DNA of 64,000 bases from Epiperipatus broadwayi (Eukaryota; Onychophora; Udeonychophora; Euonychophora; Peripatidae), in assembly GCA_028023455.1 (NCBI GenBank), contig JAQFVV010000042.1, positions 7,647,922 through 7,711,921 on the forward strand, written 5' to 3'. Shown here piece after piece: positions 49,296-59,879 of the stretch (position 1 is its first letter; the number at the start of each line of letters is the position of its first letter). The position numbers were made by a program, and so were the translations under genes. The notes beneath the pieces were generated by a model. It was not told where the DNA came from. It made no database searches and was given only the letters and a program-made list of their open reading frames with translations.

Positions 49296-49553
49296 ATGTG
49301 TGGGAAGCAAGATGAGATTGTAATACATATATTAGAGAATTGTGAATCATTGACAAGCCTTTGTAATAGAATTAAATCTTTCCTTGCTGATAGGGAGACT
49401 GCGTGTATTCACCCAATTAAGTCATTTAAAAAAGGCCTTTTTGGAATGATAAGATTTTCCTTATTTGTCAACTTCAGTATTTGGTCCATTAGAAATAGGT
49501 TAATATTTGAAAAAGGGATTGATTACGATTGGTCACAGATTAAAATAAAATAA
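49296..49553 (+). pseudogene. ORF2 C-terminal Cys/His region of LINE copy A
   Basis: An 85-codon open patch with MCGKQDEIVIHILENC, the C-x2-C...H-x4-C type motif at the C-terminus of L1/Tx1 ORF2 proteins, and FSIWSIRNRLIFEKG near its end. The equivalent patches in copies B and C read YALWSTRCTFLYNN and FAIWRTRCDLKFE. Confidence 0.75.
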
Positions 49554-49864
49554 AATATGATCCTTGCAGGTGTTAAAGTATAAAACTGGATACTAAACAA
49601 AGTGAAATCTGCTATGGAAGAAACTGAATAACTCATCTAATAGGAGCCAGATAGAAAATGGAAAAGGAACTTTGCAAATGGTCATGAAATATACTATTTG
49701 ATTGATAATGGAGACTTTAGAAAAAAATTTCGGCCTAGGCAGTTATCATTGGGTATAGCTTTAATGTGAAAATCACTAAGTTGTTTATATGTAATTTATT
49801 GTTTTTAATTATTGAATTTGAATGCGTTTGATGTAAATAGAAATCTTCATAAACAGTAATTCAC

Positions 49865-50170
49865 GATAAATTAATACTGAATCTTGGCCTTTAAAATATT
49901 ATGAAAATGGTAAAAATTTACTACAAGAAGGGATAAACCCTACTGATTTAGAAGAAGTAAATGATTAACCAAAATAAATTGATTACATAGAATTCAAAGT
50001 TGTAATTCAAATGGTATAGAGATGTCAAGATAAATTAATACTGAATCTTGGTCTTTAAAATATTATGAAAATGGTAAAAATTTACTACAAGAAGGGATAA
50101 ACCCTACTGATTTAGAAGAAGTAAATGATTAACCAAAATAAATTGATTACATAGAATTCAAAGTTGTAAA
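49865..50170. repeat. 164-bp tandem duplication downstream of LINE copy A
   Basis: The block from 'gataaattaatactgaatct' recurs at 50,029, 164 bases on. About 140 bases are nearly identical ('cttggcctt' against 'cttggtctt' is one of very few differences). It may lie in the LINE 3' untranslated region. Confidence 0.85.
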
Positions 50171-50399
50171 TAGAAGCTCCAAGTTAAATAAGAATCTTTA
50201 ATTTAATTTTAAAACATTCTTGATGATTCTATTACAAAGAATACAAATAATGTATTGAAAAATTTTAGTTTTCTTTAAAATAGTTATATTAAGGGTATTA
50301 TGGTTTTTGTTTTGTGTATGTTATGACTATGTATAACTCATGGCAAAATATATTGCCATGCTTAATTATGTGATTATTTTATGGAAGTGCATGAGTTTT

Positions 50400-50826
50400 G
50401 GTGTGACTGGGCTAGGATAGAGTTATTGGGGCTTGGTGGTCTTAGGCCTTGAACCTAGTTGCCTGTTGTGGTAGTTGGTGAAATGCTGAATGGTTGCCTA
50501 TTCAGATGAAGCAAATGGGTCTTCACTTCAGGATCCAAGGTGTGGCAATCATGAGCCTTCTAAGATGTTCATCCGGGGATAGATCATATTGATCGATGCA
50601 CAAGTAGATATTAAATATGAATGAAATACACTTATATAGATATAACTGTTATGAAATGTATAGCCTATTATAATCAAATGAATAATTTGTTATATTTATA
50701 AAAATTAAATGCTTTGTAATTTGCAACGGGAAAGTAGACCCAAGATAATCTGTGATCTTTTGATTAATAAAGGTTGCTCTTGAAATATCTGTAAATATTG
50801 TTTTGCTGAATAAAGTTCCTTTTTGA
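50400..50826 (+). repeat. Possible SINE with a triplet-repeat tail
   Basis: The segment before the triplet repeat ('atctgtaaatattgttttgc', then 'tgaataaagttcctttttg') resembles the minus strand at about 58,360-58,400 ('tctgatactatttgcaagc', then 'aatgaagactttcttg'), and both run directly into triplet repeats. This fits a SINE family with a microsatellite tail. The 5' limit is unclear. Confidence 0.35.
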
Positions 50827-50847
50827 AAATAATAATAATAATAATAA

Positions 50848-50885
<38 letters not shown>

Positions 50886-50974
50886 GAAGAAGAAGAAGAA
50901 GAAGAAGAAGAGGAGGAGGAGGAGGAGGAGGAGGAGGAGGAGAAGAAGAAGAAGAAGATGCTGCTGCTGCTGCT
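50827..50974. repeat. Compound triplet repeat (AAT)n-(GAA)n-(GAG)n-(GAA)n-(CTG)n
   Basis: AAT units to about 50,884, GAA to about 50,910, GAG to about 50,942, GAA to about 50,957, then ATG and CTG units to about 50,974. Each block is nearly pure. The poly-Ser/poly-Tyr frame on the minus strand is a translation of this repeat. Confidence 0.95.
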
Positions 50975-51063
50975 AGTAAATTTCAGGAAAATATGAAAGA
51001 TCCACATATACAAATCGGTAAAGTAAATTATTTTACATATTACATATAGAAAATTTTTTTAAT

Positions 51064-52575
51064 TTGATTACAAAAAAATTTAATAATCCATTAGAATTAT
51101 ATATAAATATGGCCACTAAAAATCAGAGTTCAGCCAAGATGTCTGCAGCCACAGAACACATATGGAAAACACTAAAACTCCTACACAGAAGTAGCAAAAC
51201 TTACCTCTTCGATAGAGTGGAGAAAAAAAAATCACAGACAGTTAGAATACAACAAACTGCTAGATTTCACCTTTCAACTATTTGAGATCCTATGAAATTT
51301 GACTTTTTATCAAAGATCATGGATATCAATACTACAGAGTGACAAGAAGCCTGGACCAAAGAAAGTCTAACAAAAATTATGGAAGTTTTCAACTTGACTA
51401 TACCAAAGGATTTATTTAAATTGTTCAAGCGATTTTTTATGGACTGCTCATTAATAATGCCAATCACAGATGTAAACCTTGTTTACTTAATAAATTCTCT
51501 AAAGAACTTTTATTTGACAAAATTAATTTTAAAAAACCTATGGAACAGGATCATACGAATTGCAGAATATCCAAATCTGAGATATTTTATAATAGAATTT
51601 GAAAACGATGAGAAAAAAGAATAAAGAAGAAATTAAAATATTGGATCAATATGTGCTAATTTTTGTTGACACTAACAGAGAAAATCATATCACAGGCCTA
51701 ATTAAAAACACTTACCTTGATTATTCCATTGCAGATTTCATCAAGCTAATGGAGCCATTCGGATAAGCTATAAATTTCCAACCTATGCATATAAAAATAT
51801 ATCAACAGCTATGTATTTAAAGGTAAGTTATGAAAATATATAACTCCTGAAAATGTACCCATGCAAATAACAGATCCAGAAGCAGCATTATTTAAACAAT
51901 AAATGGATTAAAACCCCATTGTTTTCACTGCAAAGAGTGCAGTCATCTTATAAACAATTTCTTAAAGCTATGCTGCACTCATTGCAACATGAGAGCTACT
52001 CCCTTTCCATACTCATCAATGTCCAAAAGAATTAAGCACTAGTCAACAGATAGAATTGAAAAATAAAATTATCAAAAACAGCCAATAAAAACAGAAGAAA
52101 AGGAAAAAAATCAGCATAAACAAAGATGCAAAAATAGCCTCACAAAAAAGCAAGCCTATTACCTATAAAAACAAATCACAATCTAAAAATAATCTAACAG
52201 AAAATCCTCATGTTGATATAATACCAAGTCTTCTAAACAAAACACCCCCCCCCCCAACATGGATACTCTCACTATTTGTCCTGCAGAGGTAATAATTAAC
52301 ACTCTCAAATTAAAAAGAAAACCAAGTTGTGCCCCAGCAAAAAATATATGTAAAAAAGTGATGGATTCAATAATGGATTATAGTGACAAAGAAACCCCCC
52401 CTTAACAATTCAATTAATTAAAAAAATGTAAAATTATGACTCAATTCAAAACACCCTGACACCTCATCACTGTCATTAGACAAAGAATATAGCCCTATGG
52501 AAAGGGTATAAGTGATACAAGTATATATAATTTAACATTAAAAAAAACAAACATTAAAGCAAGCGAGATCAGGTG
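51064..52575 (+). mobile_element. ORF1 region of Tx1/L1-like LINE copy B, broken
   Basis: Coding-like DNA with open patches at 51064-51285 (MATKNQSSAKMSAATEH near the start) and 51379-51624 (TIPKDLFKLFKRFFMDCSLI). A zinc-knuckle-like block reads CFHCKECSHLINNFLKLCC then THCN (51,920-51,988), comparable to the CFYCKRCGH block of copy A and in the same relative place. The following part is Lys/Asn-rich. Stops and frameshifts throughout. A possible ORF1 start is the ATG at 51,109. Confidence 0.5.
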
Positions 52576-52583
52576 ATATAAAG

Positions 52584-53116
52584 CAGTGTTCTTTAACCCT
52601 TGGTCCACGGCCCGGTGCCGGGCCGCGGAACTTTTCTGAAGGTCTGCGTGCTAGACGGGCAGTAAAAAGTTTGTAATAATAAATAATAAGAGTTTAAACT
52701 TTTAATTAATATAGCCAATTTTTATTTATTTTTTCATCTCATTTTTACCCAATTAAAAAAAAAAAGAAAACAGAACGAAAACAAAATCTAATCAATCATT
52801 CATAAATTAATTTGTTTTTCTAGTTATCACAGATGTTTATGGGGGAGGGGGGAGAATTAAATTTTTCATTACTTTTCTAAAAAAAATTAAAAAAAAAAGG
52901 TTTTTTATTATATAAACTCCATATATATATATAAAACTTTATCTTATATATTTAACATTGTTGTTTTGATCAGTTATAACAAATATGCTTATCTTTAAGA
53001 AAATTTATCTATAGACTTCTGCCGGTCTGCGAAATCTTAACCTTATTTTTGCTGGTCCGCGGAAGCTTATTCTTATTTTTACCGGTCCGCAGGTGTGAAA
53101 AGGTTGAAGACCACTG
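52584..53116. mobile_element. hAT-type MITE, 533 bp, nested in LINE copy B
   Basis: The ends are the classical hAT form: left 'cagtgttctttaaccctt', right (reverse complement) 'cagtggtcttcaacctttt'. The same 8 bases, 'atataaag', stand on both sides (52576-52583 and 53117-53124). The subterminal parts are GC-rich with repeated 'ggtccgcgg' motifs, three ~33-bp units at the right end (52,995-53,095) and a perfect 8-bp hairpin near the left end (52608-52625). The interior is AT-rich and non-coding. It must depend on an autonomous hAT transposase. Confidence 0.9.
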
Positions 53117-53300
53117 ATATAAAGGATAGTCAATCACCTACATCAAAACAATAATCCAGTGAACAAACATATATAACAAAAGTATTACCTTTGATTGTAT
53201 TATGTAGTGATACAAAATGTAATAGATCATACTTGAAAAAGTTTGTTTACTTCAATGTCATGATACTGTAATAACAATTTTTATTTCACCCTTACTTTGT

Positions 53301-53485
53301 AATTACTAATACGCTAAAACTAATTGCGTTATGGTGAAACTTCTAAGTTTATTAATTAGCAGGCTTTTGCTGCAAGGGCTCTGAAAGTGCTAAGTCTAAA
53401 AGATATAATAGATAAAAAAAAGCCTGCTAATTAATAAACTTAAAAGTTTCACCGTAATGCAATTAGTTTTAACGTATTAGTAATT
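53301..53485. mobile_element. Foldback MITE, ~185 bp, with ~68-bp arms
   Basis: Arms 53301-53368 and 53418-53485 are reverse complements with about five differences, starting 'aattactaatacg'. The ~49-bp centre is unrelated. The flanks do not show an unambiguous target duplication. No coding capacity. It lies between the ORF1 and ORF2 parts of LINE copy B. Confidence 0.8.
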
Positions 53486-53559
53486 CAATGTTATATGATA
53501 ACTAAATCAATAAAGCTTAAGTCTATGATGTATATAAGACAAACACACATTAAATGAAA

Positions 53560-56500
53560 TTAAATATAGGTGCAAAGTCAGAGGGTTAACCTTCTCCCCC
53601 CCAAAAAAAAAAAATTAAACTTCTATCTAATGGTATGATATCATCCAACGACACATACTGGCATTATAGAAACCAAAATTTACAGTGGCTCACACATTAA
53701 TCCATCAGACTAAAGTTTTCAAAAACATCATACACACCATCAGTAGGAACAAGTATCATCATCAATAAAAAACGCCTTTCAACTCATTTAAAGTATTATA
53801 TATTGATGCACATATCTTAATTTATCATCTTTCACCACAAAGCAATAATATTAAACATAGCACTTGTATATTTTTCCAGGGTCTACCATCATAAATAGAT
53901 TAATGCTAATTCTGAACTTCAAATTTGCAAACACACTCCACATTCAATATTACGCATAGGACATTTCTACATGTCATATGAAAACTTCACCAAAAATGGC
54001 TTCATCTTCTTTCATTTCCTACAATGAGTGGAATGAGATTATTGCCAAAAAGATCAGTATCATTTAATAACATTAGATATTCATCACTATTAGACCTGGT
54101 ATTCCATTCACTATCAATACACAACATGATGAACATCTGTCTAAAAATATCCCCTCTTGTGATAGATCAACAACCATTATGGGAAGAACAATCAGAATTC
54201 TACTTCCATCATGTACTCCTGTATTTCTATTCTCAGAAATATATATTTACTTGCAAAAAATGAAAGATATACAAATAGATTTCATCCAAACTTGGTGTGC
54301 TTCTGTCAATATATTATCATTTAATATTAACCATTTAACCAGGACCACACCATCACCAACAAACCTTTCAAGTCTTATGGATGTCACATATAAAAAAATC
54401 ATTTTAACATTACAATCAAACCATGATTGTCCTAAATATCTAGCATTAATGAAAAGACATCAAACTATTTCAGAACAACTTAAAGAATACATAGCAATAA
54501 AAAATCTTAAATAAGCCTCACATTTTAACCAGAGATTATAAATGCGCATTAAGTCATCCCTCTCCAGTTCGAGTACCATCAACCATTAAAATATAATTAG
54601 ATACTATTTGTGGAGACTTTATGCTGAAGCAAATATTTATCTTTTTTTAAAGACAGGCTACAAAAAATTCATCTCTCAATCTATCACAACTTTAATATGG
54701 CAAATTCAAAGAAGAAATCCGGTTTATTTCTAATGACATTATACAAAAATAAAATTCTGGAATGGATGGGATTTCTAAATTCATATATACACATCTCAAT
54801 AAATTTACAGCTCAATACATGACTAATCTCACAAATTTTCTATCTAAAGCCATACATAAAATACCAGAATTTTATCAAATATCACTTGTACCATTTATGA
54901 AAAAAGATGTGGAACAAACTTGCTTCCAATTCCAGTTCTTCCACTAGGCATCAAAATACTTGAATCAGTAATAAGAGAGAAAATAGAGCACTTCATTATA
55001 CCAAAATTATCATAAATGCAATTTGCACAAAAAAGAATCATCAACAGGGCAAGCTGCATTTCTAATCAAAACAACAATAGAAACAGAAGTAACAAAAAAT
55101 TTAGTCCAATTGTTTCTTAGCAAGACATAGAAGCACACTTTGACATGATACAAATAAATATACTTACTAAAATCCTAGAAGAAAAAAAAAGTACCAAAGG
55201 CCTACTTATATCTACTTGCTAACCTATTATTTAATCATGAAATATATATTACTTTAAATGGCAAAACCTTACCCTTAATCATACCATAGCAATCCATCCT
55301 GCAAGATTCTCCTCTTAGTGCCTTACTATTCATTGAATATATAAACTCCCTAATTAACACCTTAGAAAATGAAATACCTGAAATTTACATACCTTGCCTA
55401 AAACATCAATATCTTATATATAGCTTACATGGCTGATCTCAATCTTTTTGCTATCAAAAAAGTACATTCCCAAACTTTTGAAAATTCTTTCAGAATATAA
55501 AGGCAACTATAAGTTAACATTGAACATGGAAAAATCATGTGCTTACCACATTTACATTAGTAGTAGTTTAACAAATCATTTTAAAGGCAAACCTTCCTTG
55601 GATTCCAGTTCAACTTGCATCATTCACCAATGTGGTCACTTATACAAAATATACTTAAAAATAAAATAGAAAGTTTAGTCAATTCACTAACAAAATCATA
55701 CTTATCACTTTATGCTAAAATATCACTTTTTTAACATGTTGATCTTGACAAAAATCACATACTACACTCCAGCAATACTATATATATATATATCAAAGCT
55801 TTTAGTAGTCAAATAGGCTTACTTTGCAGGAAACTTCTATGGGGAAAAAAGTAATCTTGATATCCATAAGATGTCTCAAAAATTCACTCTCACAAAATGG
55901 CATAGGGTTTCACTTATTCTAATATTCAGAATCCAAAAACACTTAATAAAATCTCTCATTGTGCAAAAATTTCCTATATCTCCAGTCTGTAAAATCATTC
56001 CCACAGATAAACCACTTCCAATTCAAGGATACATTTAAGCATTGCTCACTCCATTGTTGTCTATAAAAAACTTGGTTTTCAAATCATCACAAAATAAATT
56101 CAAGTACTGAGAAATTCATTCACTTTTTCATCCTCTACAAGGCAATAATAAAACTGTGCTAAACATCACCAACAAACAAATTTGTAGTAAATTCAAATTC
56201 TGACACTTGAACCAAAATATTGACTTTTAATTAAAATTAACATCAACTCACTTCCCATACAACATTTTCTAAGATATAAAAGAAATTTCCAAAATGTAGA
56301 CCATCTATGCACCCTGTGGCCAAAGATTCAGAAACCCAGGATCACCTTTTTCTTTTATACCCTCTTCAAAAATAAAAAAAAAAAAGATTAATAGCTTCTT
56401 TGATTCATTCAAAAAAAGAATCTTGGCTGACATCAGGATCAGGGTATTCATCTTTTATGCTCTGTGGTCCACAAGGTGTACATTTTTATACAACAATAAC

Positions 56501-56704
56501 CCAAGAAGGCACCCCAACACATGCAAAAATGAACTAGATAAAACAAAGAGACAAAAAATTAACAAATCAAAAATTTTCATTGACACTTGGTCTCAATCGC
56601 AATTACCCTTCAAGCCTTTAACAAAGAAATCACTCAAGATTAATAAATCTGAAATGAGAAACAAAAACCAAAAAGTGTCACTTGCTAACATTGCAAAACC
56701 ATAG
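53560..56704 (+). mobile_element. ORF2 region of Tx1/L1-like LINE copy B, broken
   Basis: Fragments in order: FNNIRYSSLLDLVFHS and a VIDQQPLWEE box in place of the endonuclease SDH motif (54,060-54,190); SGMDGISKFIYTHLNKF (about 54,760, the 'GpDGl' motif of the reverse transcriptase); LILQDSPLSALLFIEY-like QDSPLSALLF (about 55,300, the 'QGCPLSPLLF' motif); LTLNMEKSC (about 55,520); and a C-terminal RVFIFYALWSTRCTFLYNNN (about 56,440), matching the C-terminal motif in copies A and C. The YADD box is not intact. Heavily interrupted. Confidence 0.65.
54179..54514 (+). pseudogene. ORF2 linker fragment of LINE copy B
   Basis: A 111-codon open patch after the endonuclease remnant with charged, helix-like composition (MKRHQTISEQLKEYIAIKN at its end), as is usual between the endonuclease and reverse transcriptase of L1-type ORF2. 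No specific motif. Confidence 0.4.
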
Positions 56705-56823
56705 GTGAAAATCAGCTCATCCAGTTGTGAACTTTTGACTCTTTTCAAAACATTGTTATTTGTAATTTTAGCAATCTAATTAAATTCACTGGAAAAACTC
56801 AAAATTCCCTTGGGTTCCCAGTA

Positions 56824-57890
56824 GTGATGAGAAGGGATATCCAATACAAAATTATTGAAAAAAACAAAGAAAATTACCAAAACACTATCCACGATCTCCA
56901 TATCACTTCCCGGCAAGGTGGCACTGTTGAATATGCTGATTTTTCCATGGATAAATTTTACTATTTCCCGATTTTCAAGCCAACTGAAATCTTTCAAAAC
57001 ACGATCAACTCACTCTGCACCCAACTATTTTGGAAGAAAAAACCAGGCAAAACAGCATGTATTAGTCTTTCCAAAGTGCAGAGGCCAAGGCATCTAAATT
57101 GTCTGGGGTTGTACACAATTGAAGTCTTCTATGCACAAAAAGCATTAGCTGTATTAAGAGCTATCCAAGTGAATGAACATAACATAGAGGTTTCGATAGA
57201 GCCCACACACCTCACCATTGAAAATAAATAAATGGATTGATGACATGAGACAATACTTAAATAGAGTTGTTACACTTATGAACCAAATGATCTGCACTAA
57301 AAACAAGTACTGGGATGTGTATGGTTTCATACATCTCAGGCAATCAAAGATTCCCACCAAATTAAATATATCCACAAAATTTCTAATTGCAAGGTCACAA
57401 TACTGGGAATTTGAGCCAAAAATAATTGATTTTATAATCAAGTTTAATTTATGGCCTTTGCCGATGAATCATTTTCTTGTAACATATAGGTGCTTTCGAA
57501 GAATCGATGCAATGTGTGGTTCATTTGAGGAAACTCTCAATCATGTCTTTTACAATTGTGCTCACTTGGCTAACCTTAGATCAAAACTCAATTTGAGTGT
57601 CAGGCCAGGATGCAGTGAGGTACTTGAGATTGAAAAGGCATTGAAAGGAGGAAGATTTGCCTCGATAAGAATGGCGATTTTTGTCCTGTTTGCCATTTGG
57701 AGAACCAGATGTGATTTAAAATTTGAATAGGAGTTGCTGGAGCCATGGATCATATTCAAACAAAACCTCTATATCCTGAAGGACAGAGATCACTTGCTGG
57801 CACCCAAAAAACTCTTCTCTGAAACCTGGTTGCAGGTTCACACAAGTGATGCTAAAATCATGTCTCAAAAAATTATGTCTAAGTTATAGA
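56824..57890 (+). mobile_element. 3' part of Tx1/L1-like LINE copy C
   Basis: Open patches 56824-57231 (135 codons) and 57218-57730 (170 codons, the longest frame in the window) cover the region after the reverse transcriptase core. The first has LFWKKKPGKTACISLSKVQ and RPRHLNCLGLY, equivalent to LSWGRGGKAPVISLRILQ and RQLNDLGLH in copy A. The second ends with MCGSFEETLNHVFYNCAHL, a C-x2-C..H-x4-C type motif, and FAIWRTRCDLKFE. The upstream reverse transcriptase and endonuclease are missing, so the copy is 5'-truncated. Only a few frameshifts separate the patches, so it seems younger than copies A and B. Confidence 0.75.
57218..57730 (+). pseudogene. C-terminal domain of ORF2, LINE copy C
   Basis: 170 uninterrupted codons. 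The first third is helix-rich (LNRVVTLMNQMICTKNKYW), the middle is tryptophan-containing, and the C-terminal third holds the CGSFEETLNHVFYNC motif and the FAIWRTRCDL tail motif. The N-terminal end is set by a frameshift relative to the preceding patch and is not a natural start. Its function in the parent protein would be in the C-terminal nucleic-acid-binding region of the LINE reverse transcriptase protein. Confidence 0.7.
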
Positions 57891-58077
57891 CTAATAATAA
57901 GTAAAATCTCTCCTCTGGAATTCAAATTTTAAAAAATAATACAAATACATAACAAATACACAATAATAAATCTACATAATTGGTTCAATCTAAATACATT
58001 CTTACTAATAATCGGGTAACAAACCTCTCAAACAAAATTACTAAGAAGCCATAAATAGAAATCAAGAAGTGGAAATT

Positions 58078-58185
58078 TAATGGACAACTCAAATTTTGCA
58101 GAAGTCGCAACTGCACTAAAAGCTTACCAAACTCAAAATGACATAGTCTCAGAATTCCTTGCCAAAACCATAAGCTGCTAACATG
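58078..58185 (+). mobile_element. Possible ORF1 start of another LINE fragment
   Basis: A short open stretch reads MDNSNFAEVATALKAYQTQN before a stop after about 33 codons. Its composition resembles ORF1 N-termini of the neighbouring LINEs (compare MATKNQSSAKMSAATEH at 51,109). Weak evidence. Confidence 0.25.
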
Positions 58186-58289
58186 ATAAATGAATCAAAG
58201 ATATGTAACCAAATGTATATAACCAATTGTATCTAACTATATTTATGTGTACCTGGAATAGAATATTCCTTAATATAAAAAAATCCCTT

Positions 58290-58480
58290 GAATGCTAGTA
58301 ATACCAATACTATTACTACTATTAATAATAATAATAACAGCAACAACAATAACAACAACAAGAAAGTCTTCATTGCTTGCAAATAGTATCAGAAATGAGA
58401 GATCCATGACAATCTGTGGATTTAAGCTCCTGAGCTTACTACTCTATCACAATAACATATAATATAAGGCATTTAACAAA
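58290..58480 (-). repeat. SINE-like repeat with triplet tail (minus strand)
   Basis: On the minus strand a 'gatagagtagtaagctc' stretch and a 'gagcttaaatcc' B-box-like element are followed by 'tctgatactatttgcaagc' and a (TTG)n/(TTA)n tail (plus-strand 58,318-58,362). The A-to-B distance is shorter than in a normal tRNA, so the tRNA origin is uncertain. The tail region resembles that at 50.8 kb. Confidence 0.4.
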
Positions 58481-59010
58481 TATAATTGGAATAGAGTCAT
58501 TGGCCTTTAAACATGTGGTTAGTACTCAGCAGATCAATGTAGTATCCCAGAATGCAAGTTTCATTTCCATTCTACTGATAAAACTGAGTTGTTTTTTATT
58601 ACTTTATTCAGCTGAAAATCGCTCTGGAATATAAAATGTTTGAATTTTTTTTTTTTTTAAAAAAAAAATAGGATTAAACTTTATTGGTACAAAATGTTTT
58701 ACAAGGTTAACATTGATTTACATAATATAATATGGAGATCTAAAGTGGTACACTGTATTTTTTGTCCATAGCGTTTCCAAAAATTTGATCAACTTGTGAA
58801 AACTTAAAGCATTAGTCTGTGAGATGATTAATTATTAAAAGTGAACCTCAGTTACAATTAGGAATTATTTGTTAAGCCTAGTGTTCAATTATGAATAGAG
58901 TTATAGGAGTACAGTATTGAAAAATCCAATTTACAGTGAATAAGTTGAGGAATAGGAAAACACATGAGATAATATAAAATGTGGGCTAAGTCAATCTACT
59001 GTTCAGTTCT

Positions 59011-59201
59011 CCAAAATGGCCTCAAATATCCCCAGAAGAGAGCAATTCAGTATACTTTGGAAGACTTATGGAGAACAAGGGAAAAAACTAAGCATTAAAT
59101 TGTCTCTGCTGAAAACCATTCTAATCCATCACGAAATACCACATGAACAGCAAAGGGCCAACTCTATCAATAACAATATTGGAAATAATAGAAATAAATA
59201 A
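59011..59201 (+). mobile_element. Possible ORF1 N-terminal fragment of a Tx1/L1-like LINE
   Basis: A 61-codon open frame starts MASNIPRREQFSILWKTYG. Its start context ('ccaaaatggc') is a reasonable initiation context, and length and composition resemble the ORF1 starts of copy B. It is followed by unrelated sequence. No domain recognised. Confidence 0.3.
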
Positions 59202-59334
59202 GGCTCATCACTTGCAATTAAAATCATTAGACCAAACTATAGCTTACTTTGCAATAATACATAGATAGAATCATTTGTAAGAATAGCGCAAAAAAAATTG
59301 CTAAATATAATGTTATTTTTCTTGGCCTATGAAT

Positions 59335-59465
59335 GAAAAAATCAACGTTGAAAACGGTCCCCACAGCACTTTCATCCCAGTCCCATACTCAATAGAACTA
59401 GGATTTAGACTCCCAGGGTCCCTTTCAACAATCAGACCCTCTCATCCACTCAGCAAAACTGAATA
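59335..59465 (-). repeat. tRNA-Ser/Leu-like SINE head
   Basis: On the minus strand 'tgctgagtggatgagaggg' resembles the D-arm/A-box of Ser or Leu tRNAs, and 'gggagtctaaatcc' about 40 bases on resembles the T-arm B box. The order and spacing fit a tRNA-derived SINE promoter. No anticodon stem is evident, so it is not a functional tRNA gene. Confidence 0.5.
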
Positions 59466-59727
59466 AAATGAAGAATTGTCATTAAAAGTTAAAATCACTG
59501 TAGAAATCTTTTGAAATTTTAATGGCTGCTATATAATTTACACAACATTTTTATAAATGTTGAAATTATTCCTACTTGTGATAATGTGTTGATTTAATTT
59601 GTATATGAAAAGAGAGCCAAAAAACTTCTCTTTTAAGTAGGAATAATTTTAGAAAAAATTAATTCCCAAACTAAAAAAAAAAAGGAACTAAAATGGGGAG
59701 CCAGAAACAGAATCAACTGGAGTCCTT

Positions 59728-59744
59728 GGCTCCCTCTAGTGGAC
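59728..59744 (-). promoter_or_regulatory. CTCF-like motif
   Basis: The minus strand reads 'gtccactagagggagcc', matching the consensus CCASYAGRKGGCRS at all but one of 14 positions. Whether a CTCF protein binds it is unknown. It is the best single match in the window. Confidence 0.3.
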
Positions 59745-59879
59745 TCAAATGTTTGAATTTTCCACTCTAAAACTACTCTAAAATGCACTGGGCTAAAAAG
59801 GAAACAATTACGTAAATCTTCTCTAGAAAATAATTTACACAATGATTTAATAATAAAATTACAATGAATTAATAATTAA

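Larger units (their letters stand above)
46524..49600 (+). mobile_element. ORF2 of Tx1/L1-like LINE copy A (endonuclease and reverse transcriptase), broken
   Basis: ORF2 probably began at the ATG at 46,524 (MIQIAFMNVRGLNSKERVF), the usual start of the APE endonuclease. Further landmarks in order: AGGVSILLN (about 46,727), GDFNITYE (about 46,948), FSDHCSC (about 47,143), PDKTYPGLHGIPRFLL (about 47,790, the 'spGpDGlp' motif), LRPILIIPLMIKTVE (about 47,972), LDFVSAFDCIK (about 48,180), IPQGYPLSVLLF (about 48,352), a YADD box damaged by a frameshift with DDVMVFLASQEEF remaining (about 48,485), LSWGRGGKAP (about 48,885), and MCGKQDEIVIHILENC (about 49,296). The order matches L1/Tx1 ORF2. Many stops and frameshifts show it is inactive. 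Confidence 0.8.

Noticed and set aside
50705-51013. 102-codon minus-strand frame rich in Ser and Tyr
   Set aside because: It is a translation of the compound triplet repeat.
58640-58760. Processed retrocopy with poly(A) on the minus strand
   Set aside because: An AATAAA-like word lies near a homopolymer, but the tract is T then A on the minus strand and no coding sequence precedes it.
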